From: Lachnospiraceae bacterium
GTDB lineage: Bacteria; Bacillota; Clostridia; Lachnospirales; Lachnospiraceae
Length of the DNA: 64,000 bases
Direction of reading: 5' to 3'
Assembly (NCBI GenBank): GCA_017433725.1
Contig: JAFRGQ010000098.1
Location: forward strand, 124,001 to 188,000
Part shown: piece after piece, positions 8,442 through 19,357 of the stretch
How the letters are laid out: every line of letters begins with the position of its first letter
How positions within the stretch are numbered: the first letter of the stretch is position 1
Program-made: the position numbers and the translations under genes
Notes under the pieces: model-generated
The model's database searches: none
Told to the model about the DNA's origin: nothing
The model's input: the letters and a program-made list of their open reading frames with translations, nothing else

Positions 8442-11400
8442 TTATTCCTGCTGATTCATCCGCTTTTCAGCCGTCGTCAGCATCAGCTTGATTCTGTTCA
8501 GCTGGTTGACTTCCGAAGCACCGGGGTCATAGTCGACCGCAGCGATATTTGCCTCCGGATAGCGATTTCGCAGTTCCTTGATGACGCCCTTGCCGACGAT
8601 GTGGTTCGGCAGGCATGCGAACGGCTGAATACAGACGATATTCGGAACGCCTGCCTGGATCAGCTCCAGCATTTCGCCTGTAAGGAACCAGCCCTCGCCG
8701 GTCTGGTTTCCGGTGGATGTTATGGGCGACGCCATCTCTGCCAGATGGGCGATATCGGCCGAAGGTGTAAAATGTTTGCTCTTTGCAAATTCCCTGTTGG
8801 CGGCAGCTCTCAGCTGCGTTACTGCCCAGATTCCCACGTTGGTCGCTATCTTGGATTTCTTTGCGAATCCCAGATTTTCGACCTTAAAGTTCAGATTATA
8901 GAACGAGTAATTGAAGAAATCCATTAGGTCGGGAACAACCGCCTCGGCTCCTTCTTTTTCGAGAAGCTCCACAAGATGATTGTTGGCAGCCGGAGAGAAC
9001 TTGACAAGTATCTCGCCGACTATACCGACGCGCGGCTTCTTCTCATCTGTGATCGGAAGATTGTCAAAATCCCGGATGATGTCACGGCACAGCGCATAGA
9101 ACTCCGGAATAGAGCAATGCTTCTTATCCAGATATCTGACGCAGACCGCATTCCACTTCTCATATTTTTTGTTGGCTGATCCCTTAACTCGCTCATACGG
9201 ACGCATGCGGTAGAGACACTTCATCAGAACATCTCCGAGCACGATCGAGTATGCGAGCCTTGTCAGAGTCGGCACCTTGATTTTGAAGCCGGGCTGCGGC
9301 TCAAAGCCGTTGAAGTTCAACGACAGAACAGGAACGTATTCGAGACCTGCCTTCTTAAGGGCTCTTCTGATAAAGCCGATGTAGTTCGAAGCCCGGCAGC
9401 CGCCGCCCGTCTGGGTCATGACAACCGCAACTTTGTGCGTATCATATTTGCCCGAGAGCAGAGCGTCCATGATCTGCCCGATGACGAGCAGGGACGGATA
9501 GCAGGCGTCGTTGTTGACATATTTAAGACCCATATCGACCGCGTGGCGGTTATCATTGGAGAGCACCTCAACATGGAAGCCCCCCGAATTGAAGGCCCGC
9601 TCCAGAAGTCTGAAATGGATCGGAGACATCTGCGGGCAGAGGATCGTATACTCGTCGCGCATTTTCTCTGTGAAGACAAGGCGCTTGAACTCCGAAGAGA
9701 TGATCTTACGCGACTGTCCGCCGGACTCCTTAAGCTGGCGCTGTCTTACACGGATTGCAGCAAGCAGGGAACGCACACGGATCCGGGCTGCTCCGAGATT
9801 ATTTACCTCATCGATCTTCAGACAGGTGTATATCTTTCCGCTCTGAGAGAGAAGTTCCTGTACCTGATCTGTCGTGACCGCATCCAGTCCGCAGCCGAAC
9901 GAGTTAAGCTGGATGATATCCAGATTCTCGGTTGTTTTAATATAATTGGCGGCCGCATACAGTCTGGTGTGGTACATCCACTGATCGTTTACGCGAATCG
10001 GACGTTCCAGCTTGCCGAGATGCGAGATTGAATCCTCGGAGAGGACTGCCATTCCGTAGGAGTTGATGAGTTCCGGGATACCGTGATTAATTTCCGGATC
10101 AATATGATACGGTCTGCCTGCGAGGACAATTCCGTGTCTTCCGGTGTCTCTCAGATACTTAAGCGTTTCCTCGCCTTTCTTTCGGATATCCTTTCGGCTC
10201 TGCAGAAGCTCTTTCCACGCGGCAGATCCGGCAGAGGTGATTTCCTCTTTCGGGATTCCGAGTGCATGGAAGATATCCACAAGACGATCGACAAGGACCT
10301 TCTCGCTTGTGAATGCGAGGAAGGGATTCATGAACTTGATCCTGGGGTTCTTGAGCTCCTCAACGTTATTTTTGATGTTCTCCGCATAGGACGTTACGAT
10401 CGGGCAGTTGTAATGATTAACAGCTCCTTCAAACTCGTTTCTCTCGTAAGGAACACAGGGGTAGAAGATGAAGCTTACACCCTGATTCAGCAGCCACATA
10501 ATGTGTCCGTGAGCGAGCTTTGCCGGATAGCACTCCGATTCGCTAGGAATCGATTCGATGCCGAGTTCATAAATCTTTCTGCTGGATGTCGGCGAGAGCA
10601 CAACCTCGTAACCGAGTTCCGTGAAGAAAGTGAACCAGAACGGATAGTTCTCGAACATATTCAGGACTCTCGGAATACCGACTTTCCCTCTCGGAGCAGG
10701 GCTCTTCGGCTGGTAACCGAAAATCCTCTGGTACTTGTAGTCATAGAGGTTCGGCAGATTATCCTTATTCTTCTTAAGGCCGATGCCTTTTTCACAGCGG
10801 TTCCCGGAGATGAACCGTCTTCCGCCGGAGAATTTGTTGATCGTGAGGCGGCAGTTATTGGTGCAGCCTCGGCATCTTCCCATGGAAGTCGTATAGGTAA
10901 AGTTGTTGATCTCATCAATGGAGAGCATTTTTGACTTTTTGCCCTCTTCGGCACGCTCCCTTGCTATGAGAGCTGCGCCGAATGCACCCATGATACCGGC
11001 GATATCAGGTCTGATGACCTGGCAGTCGGCGATCCTTTCAAAGCTTCTCAGCACTGCGTCATTGTAGAAGGTACCGCCCTGGACGACGATGTTCTTCCCG
11101 AGCTCGGATGCGTCAGAGACCTTGATGACCTTGTAAAGAGCGTTTTTTATGACAGAATAAGCGAGCCCGGCAGAGATGTCCGCTACGGTCGCACCTTCCT
11201 TCTGCGCCTGCTTTACCTTGGAGTTCATGAAGACTGTACATCTTGTACCGAGATCAATGGGATGCTCCGCGAAAAGGGCGGCTTTGGCAAAATCCTGGAC
11301 CGAATAGTTCAGAGTCTTCGCAAAGTTCTCGATAAAGGAACCGCAGCCGGATGAGCACGCCTCATTCAGCATGACGTCATCTACCGCATGATCCTTGATG

Positions 11401-12731
11401 CGTATGCACTTCATATCCTGTCCGCCGATATCGAGGATGCAGTCCACATTCGGGTCGAAGAATGAAGCGGCGTAGTAGTGAGAAATTGTCTCAACTTCTC
11501 CCTCGTCAAGCATGAGCGCCGACTTGATAAGAGCCTCACCGTAACCGGTGGAGCAAGCTCCGGCAATCTCGACGCCTTTCGGCATATGCGCATAAATCTC
11601 CTTTATCGCATCGATGGAAGTCTGCAGCGGATTGCTGTGGTTGCTTCCGTATGTAGAATAGAGAAGTTTTCCGTCATCTGAGATGAGGGCTGTTTTCGTC
11701 GTTGTACTTCCTGCATCGATGCCGAGATAAGCCTTTCCGCGATAAGAAGCCAGAATGCCTTTTTCTACCTGATAGCGATCCTGACGTGTACGGAAGACTT
11801 CGTAATCATCCTCACTCTTGAAAAGCGGTTCGAGGCGGGAGACTTCAAACTCCATCTTGATTCCGCCCTGAAGCTTCTTCATAAGCTGGCTGAGTGTGGT
11901 CTTTTCCATCCCGTCAACATATGTGATCTCGGAAGTCTTAGCTTCGGATTTTGCGGCGTTGACGGACTCGAGCGCAGCGCCCTGTGCAGCGAAAAGGTGT
12001 GAATGATCCGGGATCAGGGTGTGCTCATCATCTAGCTTCAGCGTATCAATGAAACGGGCGCGCAGCTGATCGAGGAAGTGAAGCGGTCCGCCGAGGAAGG
12101 CGACGTGCCCGCGAATCGGCTTACCGCAGGCGAGACCGGAAATAGTCTGATTTACGACTGCCTGGAATATTGAAGCGGCAAGATCCTCTCTGGTCGCGCC
12201 TTCGTTGATGAGCGGCTGGATATCGGTTTTTGCAAATACGCCGCACCTCGCAGCAATCGGATAGAGCGACTGGTAGCTTCTTGCGTACTCATTGAGGCCG
12301 GATGCGTCCGTCTGCAGAAGATCAGCCATCTGATCGATGAAGGATCCCGTACCGCCTGCGCAGATGCCGTTCATGCGCTGTTCGATATTGCCTTTTTCAA
12401 AATATATGATTTTGGCATCTTCTCCGCCGAGCTCGATGGCAACATCCGTTAGCGGGCATTGTGCTTTGAGACACGTGGAAACAGCGATTACCTCCTGAAC
12501 AAAAGGCACGCTGAGGTGCTTTGCGAGCGTAAGTCCGCCGGAGCCTGTGATCGCAGGTGACACCTCAAGATCGCCAAGCTTTTCATAGGCCTCCTCGATA
12601 AGGCGTCCGCAAGTTTCCTGTATTTCCGCATAATGCCTCTGATAATCAGAGAAGAGCAGATTGTTATCTTCATCGAGGACAGCTATCTTAACTGTCGTGG
12701 AACCGATGTCAATACCAAGTGTATAATTCAT
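8442..12731 (-). CDS. Double-domain acyl-CoA dehydratase activase / DUF2229 protein
   Basis: This is a 1429-residue cytoplasmic protein. The N-terminal third holds two BcrAD/BadFG-type ATPase domains of the ASKHA fold, beginning at [15 protein letters not shown] (residue 4) and [15 protein letters not shown] (about 333). Each has a Cys-containing loop ([24 protein letters not shown]) like the one that ligates the bridging [4Fe-4S] cluster in 2-hydroxyacyl-CoA dehydratase activators. A Cys motif follows ([13 protein letters not shown], about 623), then a DUF2229 region and a dehydratase-subunit-like C-terminal part with conserved cysteines. Proteins of this build are common in Clostridia, but their substrate is not established. 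No 2-hydroxyacyl-CoA dehydratase subunits lie beside it. The role is inferred as an ATP-driven electron donor to a radical or reductive enzyme. Confidence 0.85.
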   Translation of the reverse strand: MNYTLGIDIGSTTVKIAVLDEDNNLLFSDYQRHYAEIQETCGRLIEEAYEKLGDLEVSPAITGSGGLTLAKHLSVPFVQEVIAVSTCLKAQCPLTDVAIELGGEDAKIIYFEKGNIEQRMNGICAGGTGSFIDQMADLLQTDASGLNEYARSYQSLYPIAARCGVFAKTDIQPLINEGATREDLAASIFQAVVNQTISGLACGKPIRGHVAFLGGPLHFLDQLRARFIDTLKLDDEHTLIPDHSHLFAAQGAALESVNAAKSEAKTSEITYVDGMEKTTLSQLMKKLQGGIKMEFEVSRLEPLFKSEDDYEVFRTRQDRYQVEKGILASYRGKAYLGIDAGSTTTKTALISDDGKLLYSTYGSNHSNPLQTSIDAIKEIYAHMPKGVEIAGACSTGYGEALIKSALMLDEGEVETISHYYAASFFDPNVDCILDIGGQDMKCIRIKDHAVDDVMLNEACSSGCGSFIENFAKTLNYSVQDFAKAALFAEHPIDLGTRCTVFMNSKVKQAQKEGATVADISAGLAYSVIKNALYKVIKVSDASELGKNIVVQGGTFYNDAVLRSFERIADCQVIRPDIAGIMGAFGAALIARERAEEGKKSKMLSIDEINNFTYTTSMGRCRGCTNNCRLTINKFSGGRRFISGNRCEKGIGLKKNKDNLPNLYDYKYQRIFGYQPKSPAPRGKVGIPRVLNMFENYPFWFTFFTELGYEVVLSPTSSRKIYELGIESIPSESECYPAKLAHGHIMWLLNQGVSFIFYPCVPYERNEFEGAVNHYNCPIVTSYAENIKNNVEELKNPRIKFMNPFLAFTSEKVLVDRLVDIFHALGIPKEEITSAGSAAWKELLQSRKDIRKKGEETLKYLRDTGRHGIVLAGRPYHIDPEINHGIPELINSYGMAVLSEDSISHLGKLERPIRVNDQWMYHTRLYAAANYIKTTENLDIIQLNSFGCGLDAVTTDQVQELLSQSGKIYTCLKIDEVNNLGAARIRVRSLLAAIRVRQRQLKESGGQSRKIISSEFKRLVFTEKMRDEYTILCPQMSPIHFRLLERAFNSGGFHVEVLSNDNRHAVDMGLKYVNNDACYPSLLVIGQIMDALLSGKYDTHKVAVVMTQTGGGCRASNYIGFIRRALKKAGLEYVPVLSLNFNGFEPQPGFKIKVPTLTRLAYSIVLGDVLMKCLYRMRPYERVKGSANKKYEKWNAVCVRYLDKKHCSIPEFYALCRDIIRDFDNLPITDEKKPRVGIVGEILVKFSPAANNHLVELLEKEGAEAVVPDLMDFFNYSFYNLNFKVENLGFAKKSKIATNVGIWAVTQLRAAANREFAKSKHFTPSADIAHLAEMASPITSTGNQTGEGWFLTGEMLELIQAGVPNIVCIQPFACLPNHIVGKGVIKELRNRYPEANIAAVDYDPGASEVNQLNRIKLMLTTAEKRMNQQE

Positions 12732-12797
12732 TTTAATCCTCTTAATAAGCGATATTTGCTTATATATTCAATAATACTATTGTCTAATCAGAAAGAA

Positions 12798-12826
12798 ATT
12801 ATATCCCTATCAATTTGAAAACTCAA
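12798..12826 (-). promoter_or_regulatory. Promoter of the activase-like gene
   Basis: On the minus strand TTGAGT (12826-12821) and TATAAT (12803-12798) are separated by exactly 17 bp, a good sigma-A match. It lies 67 bp upstream of ATG 12731. Confidence 0.7.
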
Positions 12827-13025
12827 GTAACACTTTGCAGGAGATGTCTAATACTGATAATATCATATTTTTTTATGTTGGTTTGCAGAGAAGAGAATAT
12901 AATGGAGTGCAGGTTCAAAATCATTGTGCATCATATCTCAATAAAACATATCAATTTGGAATATTAAACTGATGGTTAAATATTTGAAACAGTGGTCAAA
13001 AATACGACCAATTTTAAGAAGTTAA

Positions 13026-13054
13026 TTGAGAAATATGAAATATAGTGTTATTAT
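13026..13054 (+). promoter_or_regulatory. Probable promoter of the cas operon
   Basis: TTGAGA (13026-13031), a 17-bp spacer and TATTAT (13049-13054) resemble a sigma-A promoter. Transcription from it would give a leader of about 80 bases before cas3. No other clear promoter was seen within the tightly packed cas genes. Confidence 0.6.
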
Positions 13055-13139
13055 ATGATTCGAAAAGTAGTGGAGTGACATAGGTACTGATATTATTTTT
13101 GCAGTATTAGTGAAATCGGTTTTGTAAAGGTTTATATAG

Positions 13140-15950
13140 ATGGGATCAGGAAAGATTGACAAAAAGTCGGTTGTCTCTTTATGGGCAAAGAAAAGTGATA
13201 CAGGAGGGACATTTTCTTGGCTCCCTCTGCTGGTACACTTGGAAGACACCATGAATATCAGTGGGTGGTTGTGGTCACATTGGATAACAGATGGTCAAAG
13301 GCAGATGATAATTGACCAGATGCAACCTGCGGATGAAGATGTAGCTGAGAATGCAATACGTTTTCTTGGATGCGTTCACGACATTGGGAAGGCAACTCCT
13401 GTCTTTCAGATTCAAAAAGGCTATTCTTCCTCTTCGGATTTGGATAATTTGCTTTTGGAACGTATTGAGGGATCCGGTTATACCGGCATCAGTGAATTAG
13501 TACTGGCATCTCCCGGGTGTTCTCATCACAGTTTGGCTGGTCAGGTTATACTCAGTAGATTCGGAGTTAGGGAGGATCTTGCCTCTATCATTGGAGCCCA
13601 TCATGGAGTTCCTGTTGATGAAAAAAGTATTTGTGAGAACCAGGAATTTTATCCGGCGAATTACTATCAGTCAGAAGATACGTCATCTGAAATATGGTGC
13701 CGATGGTATGACACACAGGTGTTTATTTTTAAATGGGCATTGGATCAGTGTGGGTTCTATGATGTGAAAGAGCTCCCTTCATTTTCAATGCCAGCTCAGG
13801 TAATTCTGTCAGGAATTCTGATTATGGCTGACTGGATAGCCAGCAATACGGATTATTTTCCTCTTATTCCTGTAAATCAGACAGAAATACTTGATGAGAA
13901 TAACCGCTTTAGTAAAGGTATTCGAGAATGGTGCAAGAGTCTTCCGTTAATATTTGAAGAGCCTGACAATATAAAAAATTTGTACGAGAAACGCTTTTCG
14001 TTCATGCCAAGAGATGTTCAGGAAGTTATATTTAACACAATATCTGATACCCAATCGCCGGGGTTGATGATTATTGAAGCGCCTACAGGAATAGGAAAAA
14101 CGGAGGCAGCACTAGCCGCTGCTGAGCAGATTGCTGCAAAGACAGCAAGAGGAGGATTATTTTTCGGACTTCCTACACAGGCTACTTCAAATGGTATCTT
14201 TGAGAGAATAAACAATTGGCTTGAAGCAGTCACTAAGGAATATGACTGTACCAGCAGTATTCGATTAGTACATGGGAAAGCAGCTCTTAATCCGATAATG
14301 CAGACCTTGTTGGATGCTTCTCATGTAGCGGAGGATTATGAAGATCTGGAAACGGTCATAGTAAATGAGTGGTTTTCAGGCCGTAAAAAGACGGCACTGG
14401 ATGATATAGTTGTCGGTACCGTTGATAATTTCTTGTTGACAGCACTCCGACAGAAGCATTTGGCACTGAGACATTTGGGCTTCCAAAAGAAGGTCGTGAT
14501 CATAGATGAGGTTCATGCATATGATGCATATATGCAGGAGTATTTGTACGAAGCGATTCGATGGATGGGAGCGTATGGCGTACCAGTAATTCTTTTATCA
14601 GCTACGCTTCCATATAATATCCGTATAAATCTTACTGAAGCGTATCTTCGTGGGCTCGGATTAAAAAAAAGAGAAATAGACATGAGCCGGATTGATCTAA
14701 AATCCGATCAGTATCCTCTAATTACCTATACAGATGGTGTAACTGTTAAACAAAATGCTGAGTTTCCAAAACAAAGAGATAAAAAGGTTTTTATAGAAAG
14801 CCTTAAGGAATCGGTTCTATTTACCAAGATAGAAGAACTGATTCAAGAAGGTGGTATTATCGGAATTATTGTCAACACAGTGAAAAGAGCACAGCAAATT
14901 GCAAAACAATGTTCAGAACTGTTTGGAGAGGATAAAGTAGAACTTCTGCATTCGAATTTTATTGCAGCTGATCGTATAAGAAAAGAAGAACAGCTTTTAC
15001 GGATGATTGGTAAGAATGCAAATCGTCCGGGAACAAAAATAATTGTTGGGACACAGGTCATGGAGCAATCTTTGGATATTGATTTTGATGTTCTGATTAC
15101 GGATCTGTGTCCGATGGATCTTTTGATTCAACGAATTGGCCGGCTGCACAGACACAATATTAAGAGGCCGGAGCAGCATAAAGAACCGGTTGTATTTGTA
15201 CTTGGTATGAACGAAAAGTTTGAGTTTGAAGAAGGCTCTGAAATAGTTTATGGAGGATATCTTCTTATGAGAACCCAGAAATTCTTACCGTCGAGTATCT
15301 TAATACCGGGTGATGTATCTTGTTTAGTTCAAAAGGTTTATAGTGAGGATTTCCCCTTCATTGTGGATACAGAAGGAGAATTAACAAATAAATATACAAC
15401 TCTTCGAGCAAAATTCTACCAGCTTTCAAATAAGAAATCTGAACGGGCGAAGGTGTTTCGGATTGATTCTCCATCCACAAAGATTGTTCCTGAAAGAAAA
15501 AATCTTATCGGATGGCTTAGGACATACTCTTCCTCCAATGAAGAAGAGGCTGCCGCTCAGGTACGTGATATACAGGAAACAATTGAGGTAATAGCTGTTC
15601 GTACGCGTGGAAAAGGTTATGGGCTGGTTGAAGCGGATGAAAGAGGCAATGTGGATCTTTCTGAACAGTTGGAAGAAACAGAGGTTTGCAGAATACTTGC
15701 TGGACAGACTCTTCGATTACCTAATTATGTTAATACTATGATGGGTGGCACATATAAGTTGATCGAAGTACTTGAAAACTATAATAGAAAACATTTGAAA
15801 GAATGGCAGTCAAGGCCATGGTTGAAAGGATCCCTTGGAATTATCTTTGATGAAAAACTGGAATTTGATCTTGGAAAAATCGTATTGCAGTATAACAGTA
15901 AGTACGGATTGAGAATTATTATTAAAGAGGTGGAAAATGAGCAGGTATAA
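13140..15950 (+). CDS. cas3: CRISPR-associated helicase-nuclease Cas3 (type I-E)
   Basis: Cas3 is the effector that Cascade recruits after target recognition; it unwinds and degrades DNA. The 936-residue protein has an N-terminal HD nuclease domain (LVHLEDT with His33, CVHDIGKA with His80-Asp81, then GAHHG). A superfamily 2 helicase follows: Walker A APTGIGKTE about residue 314, DEVH about 455, LLSATLP, then motifs V and VI as VGTQVMEQSLDIDFD and QRIGRLHRH. All catalytic motifs look intact. ATG 13140 is preceded by a weak TAAAGG at 9 bases. It is the first gene of the operon, and its end overlaps cas8e by 14 bp. Confidence 0.97.
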   Translation: MGSGKIDKKSVVSLWAKKSDTGGTFSWLPLLVHLEDTMNISGWLWSHWITDGQRQMIIDQMQPADEDVAENAIRFLGCVHDIGKATPVFQIQKGYSSSSDLDNLLLERIEGSGYTGISELVLASPGCSHHSLAGQVILSRFGVREDLASIIGAHHGVPVDEKSICENQEFYPANYYQSEDTSSEIWCRWYDTQVFIFKWALDQCGFYDVKELPSFSMPAQVILSGILIMADWIASNTDYFPLIPVNQTEILDENNRFSKGIREWCKSLPLIFEEPDNIKNLYEKRFSFMPRDVQEVIFNTISDTQSPGLMIIEAPTGIGKTEAALAAAEQIAAKTARGGLFFGLPTQATSNGIFERINNWLEAVTKEYDCTSSIRLVHGKAALNPIMQTLLDASHVAEDYEDLETVIVNEWFSGRKKTALDDIVVGTVDNFLLTALRQKHLALRHLGFQKKVVIIDEVHAYDAYMQEYLYEAIRWMGAYGVPVILLSATLPYNIRINLTEAYLRGLGLKKREIDMSRIDLKSDQYPLITYTDGVTVKQNAEFPKQRDKKVFIESLKESVLFTKIEELIQEGGIIGIIVNTVKRAQQIAKQCSELFGEDKVELLHSNFIAADRIRKEEQLLRMIGKNANRPGTKIIVGTQVMEQSLDIDFDVLITDLCPMDLLIQRIGRLHRHNIKRPEQHKEPVVFVLGMNEKFEFEEGSEIVYGGYLLMRTQKFLPSSILIPGDVSCLVQKVYSEDFPFIVDTEGELTNKYTTLRAKFYQLSNKKSERAKVFRIDSPSTKIVPERKNLIGWLRTYSSSNEEEAAAQVRDIQETIEVIAVRTRGKGYGLVEADERGNVDLSEQLEETEVCRILAGQTLRLPNYVNTMMGGTYKLIEVLENYNRKHLKEWQSRPWLKGSLGIIFDEKLEFDLGKIVLQYNSKYGLRIIIKEVENEQV

Positions 15951-17628
15951 TCTACTCCGAGAACCGTGGATATCAGTAATAGTAATAAATACAGGCGAAC
16001 AGAAGGATGTTTCTCTTATGGATATCTTCAAAAATGCTCAGGATTATCTGACACTCGCAGGGGATATGAAAACACAAGACTTTGCAGTCTTGCGATTACT
16101 TCTTTCCATTCTGCACACTGTTTTTTCAAGATATGATGAAAATGGTAATTCTCAGCCTGGTATTGTTTTGGATGAGAAAATGAAACAATCGGTACCTGTT
16201 GATGAAGATGATTTAGAAGAGTATATGGATGCAGTGGAAGATTCATGGAACTGCATATGGAATGCGGGACGATTCCCAAACATCGTTTGTCTATATCTGG
16301 AAATGTGGGAGGACAGATTTTTCTTATTTGATGAAAAATATCCTTTTTATCAATGTACAAAAGAAGAAATAGAAAACAGGCTCCCTGTCGGGAAAAAGCC
16401 GACTCAGGTTGCCGGACGAAATATTAAACGAACTATCTCGGAAAGCGGGAACAAAGTTGCTTTATTCTCCCCGCAGTCTGAAAACAATAAAGATCTGATG
16501 ACAGAAGCGGAACTGACACGATGGCTGATCATGATGCAGAACTACATGGGCTTGTCTGATAAGACCAGTCTATTTGGAAAAGATAAACAGCCTTCAAAGG
16601 GGTGGCTTTTTGATTTGGGAGGTATATATCTTGAAGGAAATAATTTATTTGAGACACTTATGATGAACTATATCCCTGTCCGTTCAGAAATACGTTATAA
16701 CGGGGAAGTCCAGTTACCTTGCTGGGAATTGGGAGGAGAAAAAACTCTGGAAAAACTGATTGACACACAGGATATAAATGACTTGTCAGGACTCTATACA
16801 AACTGGGCAAGAGCACTGTATATGGATCCATGTACAGATTTAAGCAAACCGATTAAAGTTGGTATCGCAAAATTACCTGCATTGAGACACTCCGATCAAT
16901 TTCTTGAGCCTATGACGGTCTGGAGATTTAATGTGTCTGGAGATATGAAAGATCATTTTACTCCACGAAAACATATACAAGAACAGGCAATATGGCGTTC
17001 ATTTGGTTTAATTACCTTGGAAAATTCAGTTGAGGGACACCAACGAAGGCCAGAGGTATTGAAACAATATGAACGTGTTCAAAAAGTGGCCGGCAATAGA
17101 AACATTATTTTGCATGCTGTAAGTATGAAAGATGATGGTAATGCAACTTCATGGGTACCAACAGATGAAATAATTGACGCCTTGCGTCTTAATGACATAG
17201 TTATATCAGATACAGGTAAAACTGGTTGGGTAGTTCGGATTAATGGAGAAGTTGAAAACACAAAGGCCATAGTGGAAAAAATCTTTGGCGGATTATTGAC
17301 TGATGTTGCCAAGATACGTGGTCTGGATCCGCAGAAAGAGGGGAAAAACTATATTCAGAACGGAAAAAAAGAACTTTATCAGAGAATCGATGGACCTTTC
17401 AGACAATGGATAGAGTCGATTCAGCCAGAAAATTCAATGGATGTCACAATGTTACAATGGCAGAAAGAATGTAGAAATATAATTCTGCAGGAGGCACAGG
17501 ACATGTTAGAAAAGGCAGGTGAACGAGATTACCGTGGAATTATAGAAAATGACGGACGAGTTATCAATATTTATACAGCATATCTAAGTTTCAGAAGTAG
17601 ACTGAAGAAATTTAAAAATCTGATGTGA
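15937..17628 (+). CDS. cas8e: Cascade large subunit Cas8e (CasA/Cse1)
   Basis: This is the large Cascade subunit that reads the protospacer-adjacent motif and recruits Cas3. It is 563 residues long, within the usual family range of about 500-560, and opens with the family's typical YNLLREPWISV. The gene overlaps cas3 by 14 bp, with its ribosome binding site GAGGTGG inside the cas3 end, which points to translational coupling. Family identity also follows from its place between cas3 and cse2. Confidence 0.95.
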   Translation: MSRYNLLREPWISVIVINTGEQKDVSLMDIFKNAQDYLTLAGDMKTQDFAVLRLLLSILHTVFSRYDENGNSQPGIVLDEKMKQSVPVDEDDLEEYMDAVEDSWNCIWNAGRFPNIVCLYLEMWEDRFFLFDEKYPFYQCTKEEIENRLPVGKKPTQVAGRNIKRTISESGNKVALFSPQSENNKDLMTEAELTRWLIMMQNYMGLSDKTSLFGKDKQPSKGWLFDLGGIYLEGNNLFETLMMNYIPVRSEIRYNGEVQLPCWELGGEKTLEKLIDTQDINDLSGLYTNWARALYMDPCTDLSKPIKVGIAKLPALRHSDQFLEPMTVWRFNVSGDMKDHFTPRKHIQEQAIWRSFGLITLENSVEGHQRRPEVLKQYERVQKVAGNRNIILHAVSMKDDGNATSWVPTDEIIDALRLNDIVISDTGKTGWVVRINGEVENTKAIVEKIFGGLLTDVAKIRGLDPQKEGKNYIQNGKKELYQRIDGPFRQWIESIQPENSMDVTMLQWQKECRNIILQEAQDMLEKAGERDYRGIIENDGRVINIYTAYLSFRSRLKKFKNLM

Positions 17629-17644
17629 AAGGAGGATAGAACGG

Positions 17645-18262
17645 TTGAAGAAAGAGAAAAGGGACGTTTATCAAGTTACAGGAAATATTATCAGAAGACT
17701 TGAACTCGGAAAAAACAAGGATGCTGATACAAAGGCAATTCTTGCAGCTCTGCGTGATTCCATAGGAAGACCGTTAAAAGAAGCAGATAGGGTTTGGCCA
17801 ATGCTGTTTGAATCTTTACCGAGTTCTTTTCTTGGTACGAAAGGCAGGGAAACATATGAAGAAGCTGCAATATACAGTACTCTACAGATTTATGCTATCT
17901 GCATGCAGGGGGCAACTGGTAATGTAATTGTAGATTATGACATGAAGGAATCAATTGGTAAATCACTTGGTACCGGACGCAGATCAGATGAATCGCAAGC
18001 ACTTGATCGACGTTTTAATGCTATGATGACTGCTGTCACATTTGAAGAGTTTATTTATCATTTGCGGCATATGATAAAGATAGTTAAGTCAAAAGTTGTC
18101 ATACCGATTAATTTTGCGAGGTTGGCAGATGATCTATTTTGGTATCAGATGGGAAAAAATAAGGACATATGTTTCAAGTGGGCAACTGATTATTACTCGA
18201 GTGTAAATATTACTGGAGAAGATACACCGGAGAAAAAGGAGGAAAGTAGCGATGTTGAATAA
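17645..18262 (+). CDS. cse2: Cascade small subunit Cse2 (CasB)
   Basis: Cse2 is an all-helical 205-residue subunit present as a dimer along the belly of Cascade, where it stabilises the R-loop. The start is a TTG at 17645 placed nine bases after AAAGGAGG (17628-17635). Helix-rich basic sequence such as SIGRPLKEADRVWPMLFESLP and the LDRRFNAMMTA region match the family. Its last 11 bp overlap cas7. Confidence 0.93.
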   Translation: MKKEKRDVYQVTGNIIRRLELGKNKDADTKAILAALRDSIGRPLKEADRVWPMLFESLPSSFLGTKGRETYEEAAIYSTLQIYAICMQGATGNVIVDYDMKESIGKSLGTGRRSDESQALDRRFNAMMTAVTFEEFIYHLRHMIKIVKSKVVIPINFARLADDLFWYQMGKNKDICFKWATDYYSSVNITGEDTPEKKEESSDVE

Positions 18263-19340
18263 TAAAAGATTGTTTATGGATGTGCATGTTATACAGACAC
18301 TTCCGCCATCTAATATGAACAGGGATGATTCCGGAAGTCCAAAAACAGCTCAATACGGAGGTGTAAGACGGGCACGTGTTAGCTCTCAAGCATGGAAAAG
18401 AGCAATGCGTTATTATTTTATCGATAATAGCGAAGAGGAACTTGGCGTAAGAACAAAGCATATTGTAGCTTATGTTGCAAAGCAAATATGTGAACTGGAT
18501 AATGGCATATCGTATCAGGATGCAATGCAGCTTGCCGAGCAGGCTCTTGAAGCTGCAGGATTGAAAATCGATAAGAAAGAAAAATTGGCAAAAGCGCTGT
18601 TTTTCCTCGGAAAGAAGCAGGCTGTTTCACTCGCAAGAGCTGCGATAGATAATCGAGATAATATGAGCGATAAGAAGGTAAAAGATGTTTTCCGCAATCT
18701 TCTCGGTGACAATCCTGAAATAGATATTGCCCTTTTCGGTAGGATGGTTGCAGATAATCCTGCATTGAATGAAGATGCTTCGGCTCAGGTTGCCCATGCA
18801 ATTTCGACTCATGCAGTACAGACTGAATTTGATTACTATACGGCGATGGATGATCAGAGCCCTTCAGATCAAGCCGGTGCAGGTATGATTGGAATGATTG
18901 AGTATAATTCTGCCACTCTCTATCGTTATGCCAATGTTGCCGTCCATGAACTTTTGCGCCAAATTGGTGATAAGAATGCAGTTATCAACGTATTGAAATT
19001 ATTCACTGAGGGATTTTCAAACTCTCTACCAACCGGTAAAGTAAATACATTTGCCAATCAAACTGTACCGCAGGCTATCATGGTCAATATTCGTGATGAC
19101 AGGCCGGTCAGCCTTGTTAGTGCGTATGAAGAGCCTGTTAAGTCTGTAGAAGGTTTTGTAAAAAAATCTGTAGATAAGATGTTCGATGAGCTTCACAGGA
19201 CTGAAAAGTTTGTACACAGACCAGTAGCAACCTTTTATATGTCAGTTAATGGGGACTCTGGAGTTGAGATAGGAAAAGAAGAGGCTGATTTAGCTGAACT
19301 ATTGGAAGATCTTGGAAAAGAATTTGAGATACTCTTGTAA
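18252..19340 (+). CDS. cas7e: Cascade backbone Cas7 (CasC/Cse4)
   Basis: Cas7 forms the six-copy backbone filament that coats the crRNA spacer. The 362-residue product carries typical Cse4 hallmarks: an N-terminal DVHVIQTLPPSNMNRDDSGSPK stretch (in part) and the RRARVSSQAWKRAMR basic motif near residue 45, then ALPTGKVNTFANQT-like sequence in the C-terminal half (SLPTGKVNTFANQTVP). It starts with ATG after AAAGGAGG, inside the end of cse2. Confidence 0.96.
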   Translation: MLNNKRLFMDVHVIQTLPPSNMNRDDSGSPKTAQYGGVRRARVSSQAWKRAMRYYFIDNSEEELGVRTKHIVAYVAKQICELDNGISYQDAMQLAEQALEAAGLKIDKKEKLAKALFFLGKKQAVSLARAAIDNRDNMSDKKVKDVFRNLLGDNPEIDIALFGRMVADNPALNEDASAQVAHAISTHAVQTEFDYYTAMDDQSPSDQAGAGMIGMIEYNSATLYRYANVAVHELLRQIGDKNAVINVLKLFTEGFSNSLPTGKVNTFANQTVPQAIMVNIRDDRPVSLVSAYEEPVKSVEGFVKKSVDKMFDELHRTEKFVHRPVATFYMSVNGDSGVEIGKEEADLAELLEDLGKEFEILL

Positions 19341-19357
19341 TTGGAGAAAAAGTCGGG

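Larger units (their letters stand above)
12732..13139. other. A+T-rich divergent intergenic region
   Basis: The 408 bp between the minus-strand activase gene and cas3 hold no convincing ORF. They contain one promoter-like element for each direction (12798-12826 minus, 13026-13054 plus), a small inverted repeat CAATA/TATTG at 12769-12782, and an 85-base presumed 5' leader of cas3. Base composition shifts here from the balanced composition of the left flank to the A+T-richer cas block. Confidence 0.6.
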
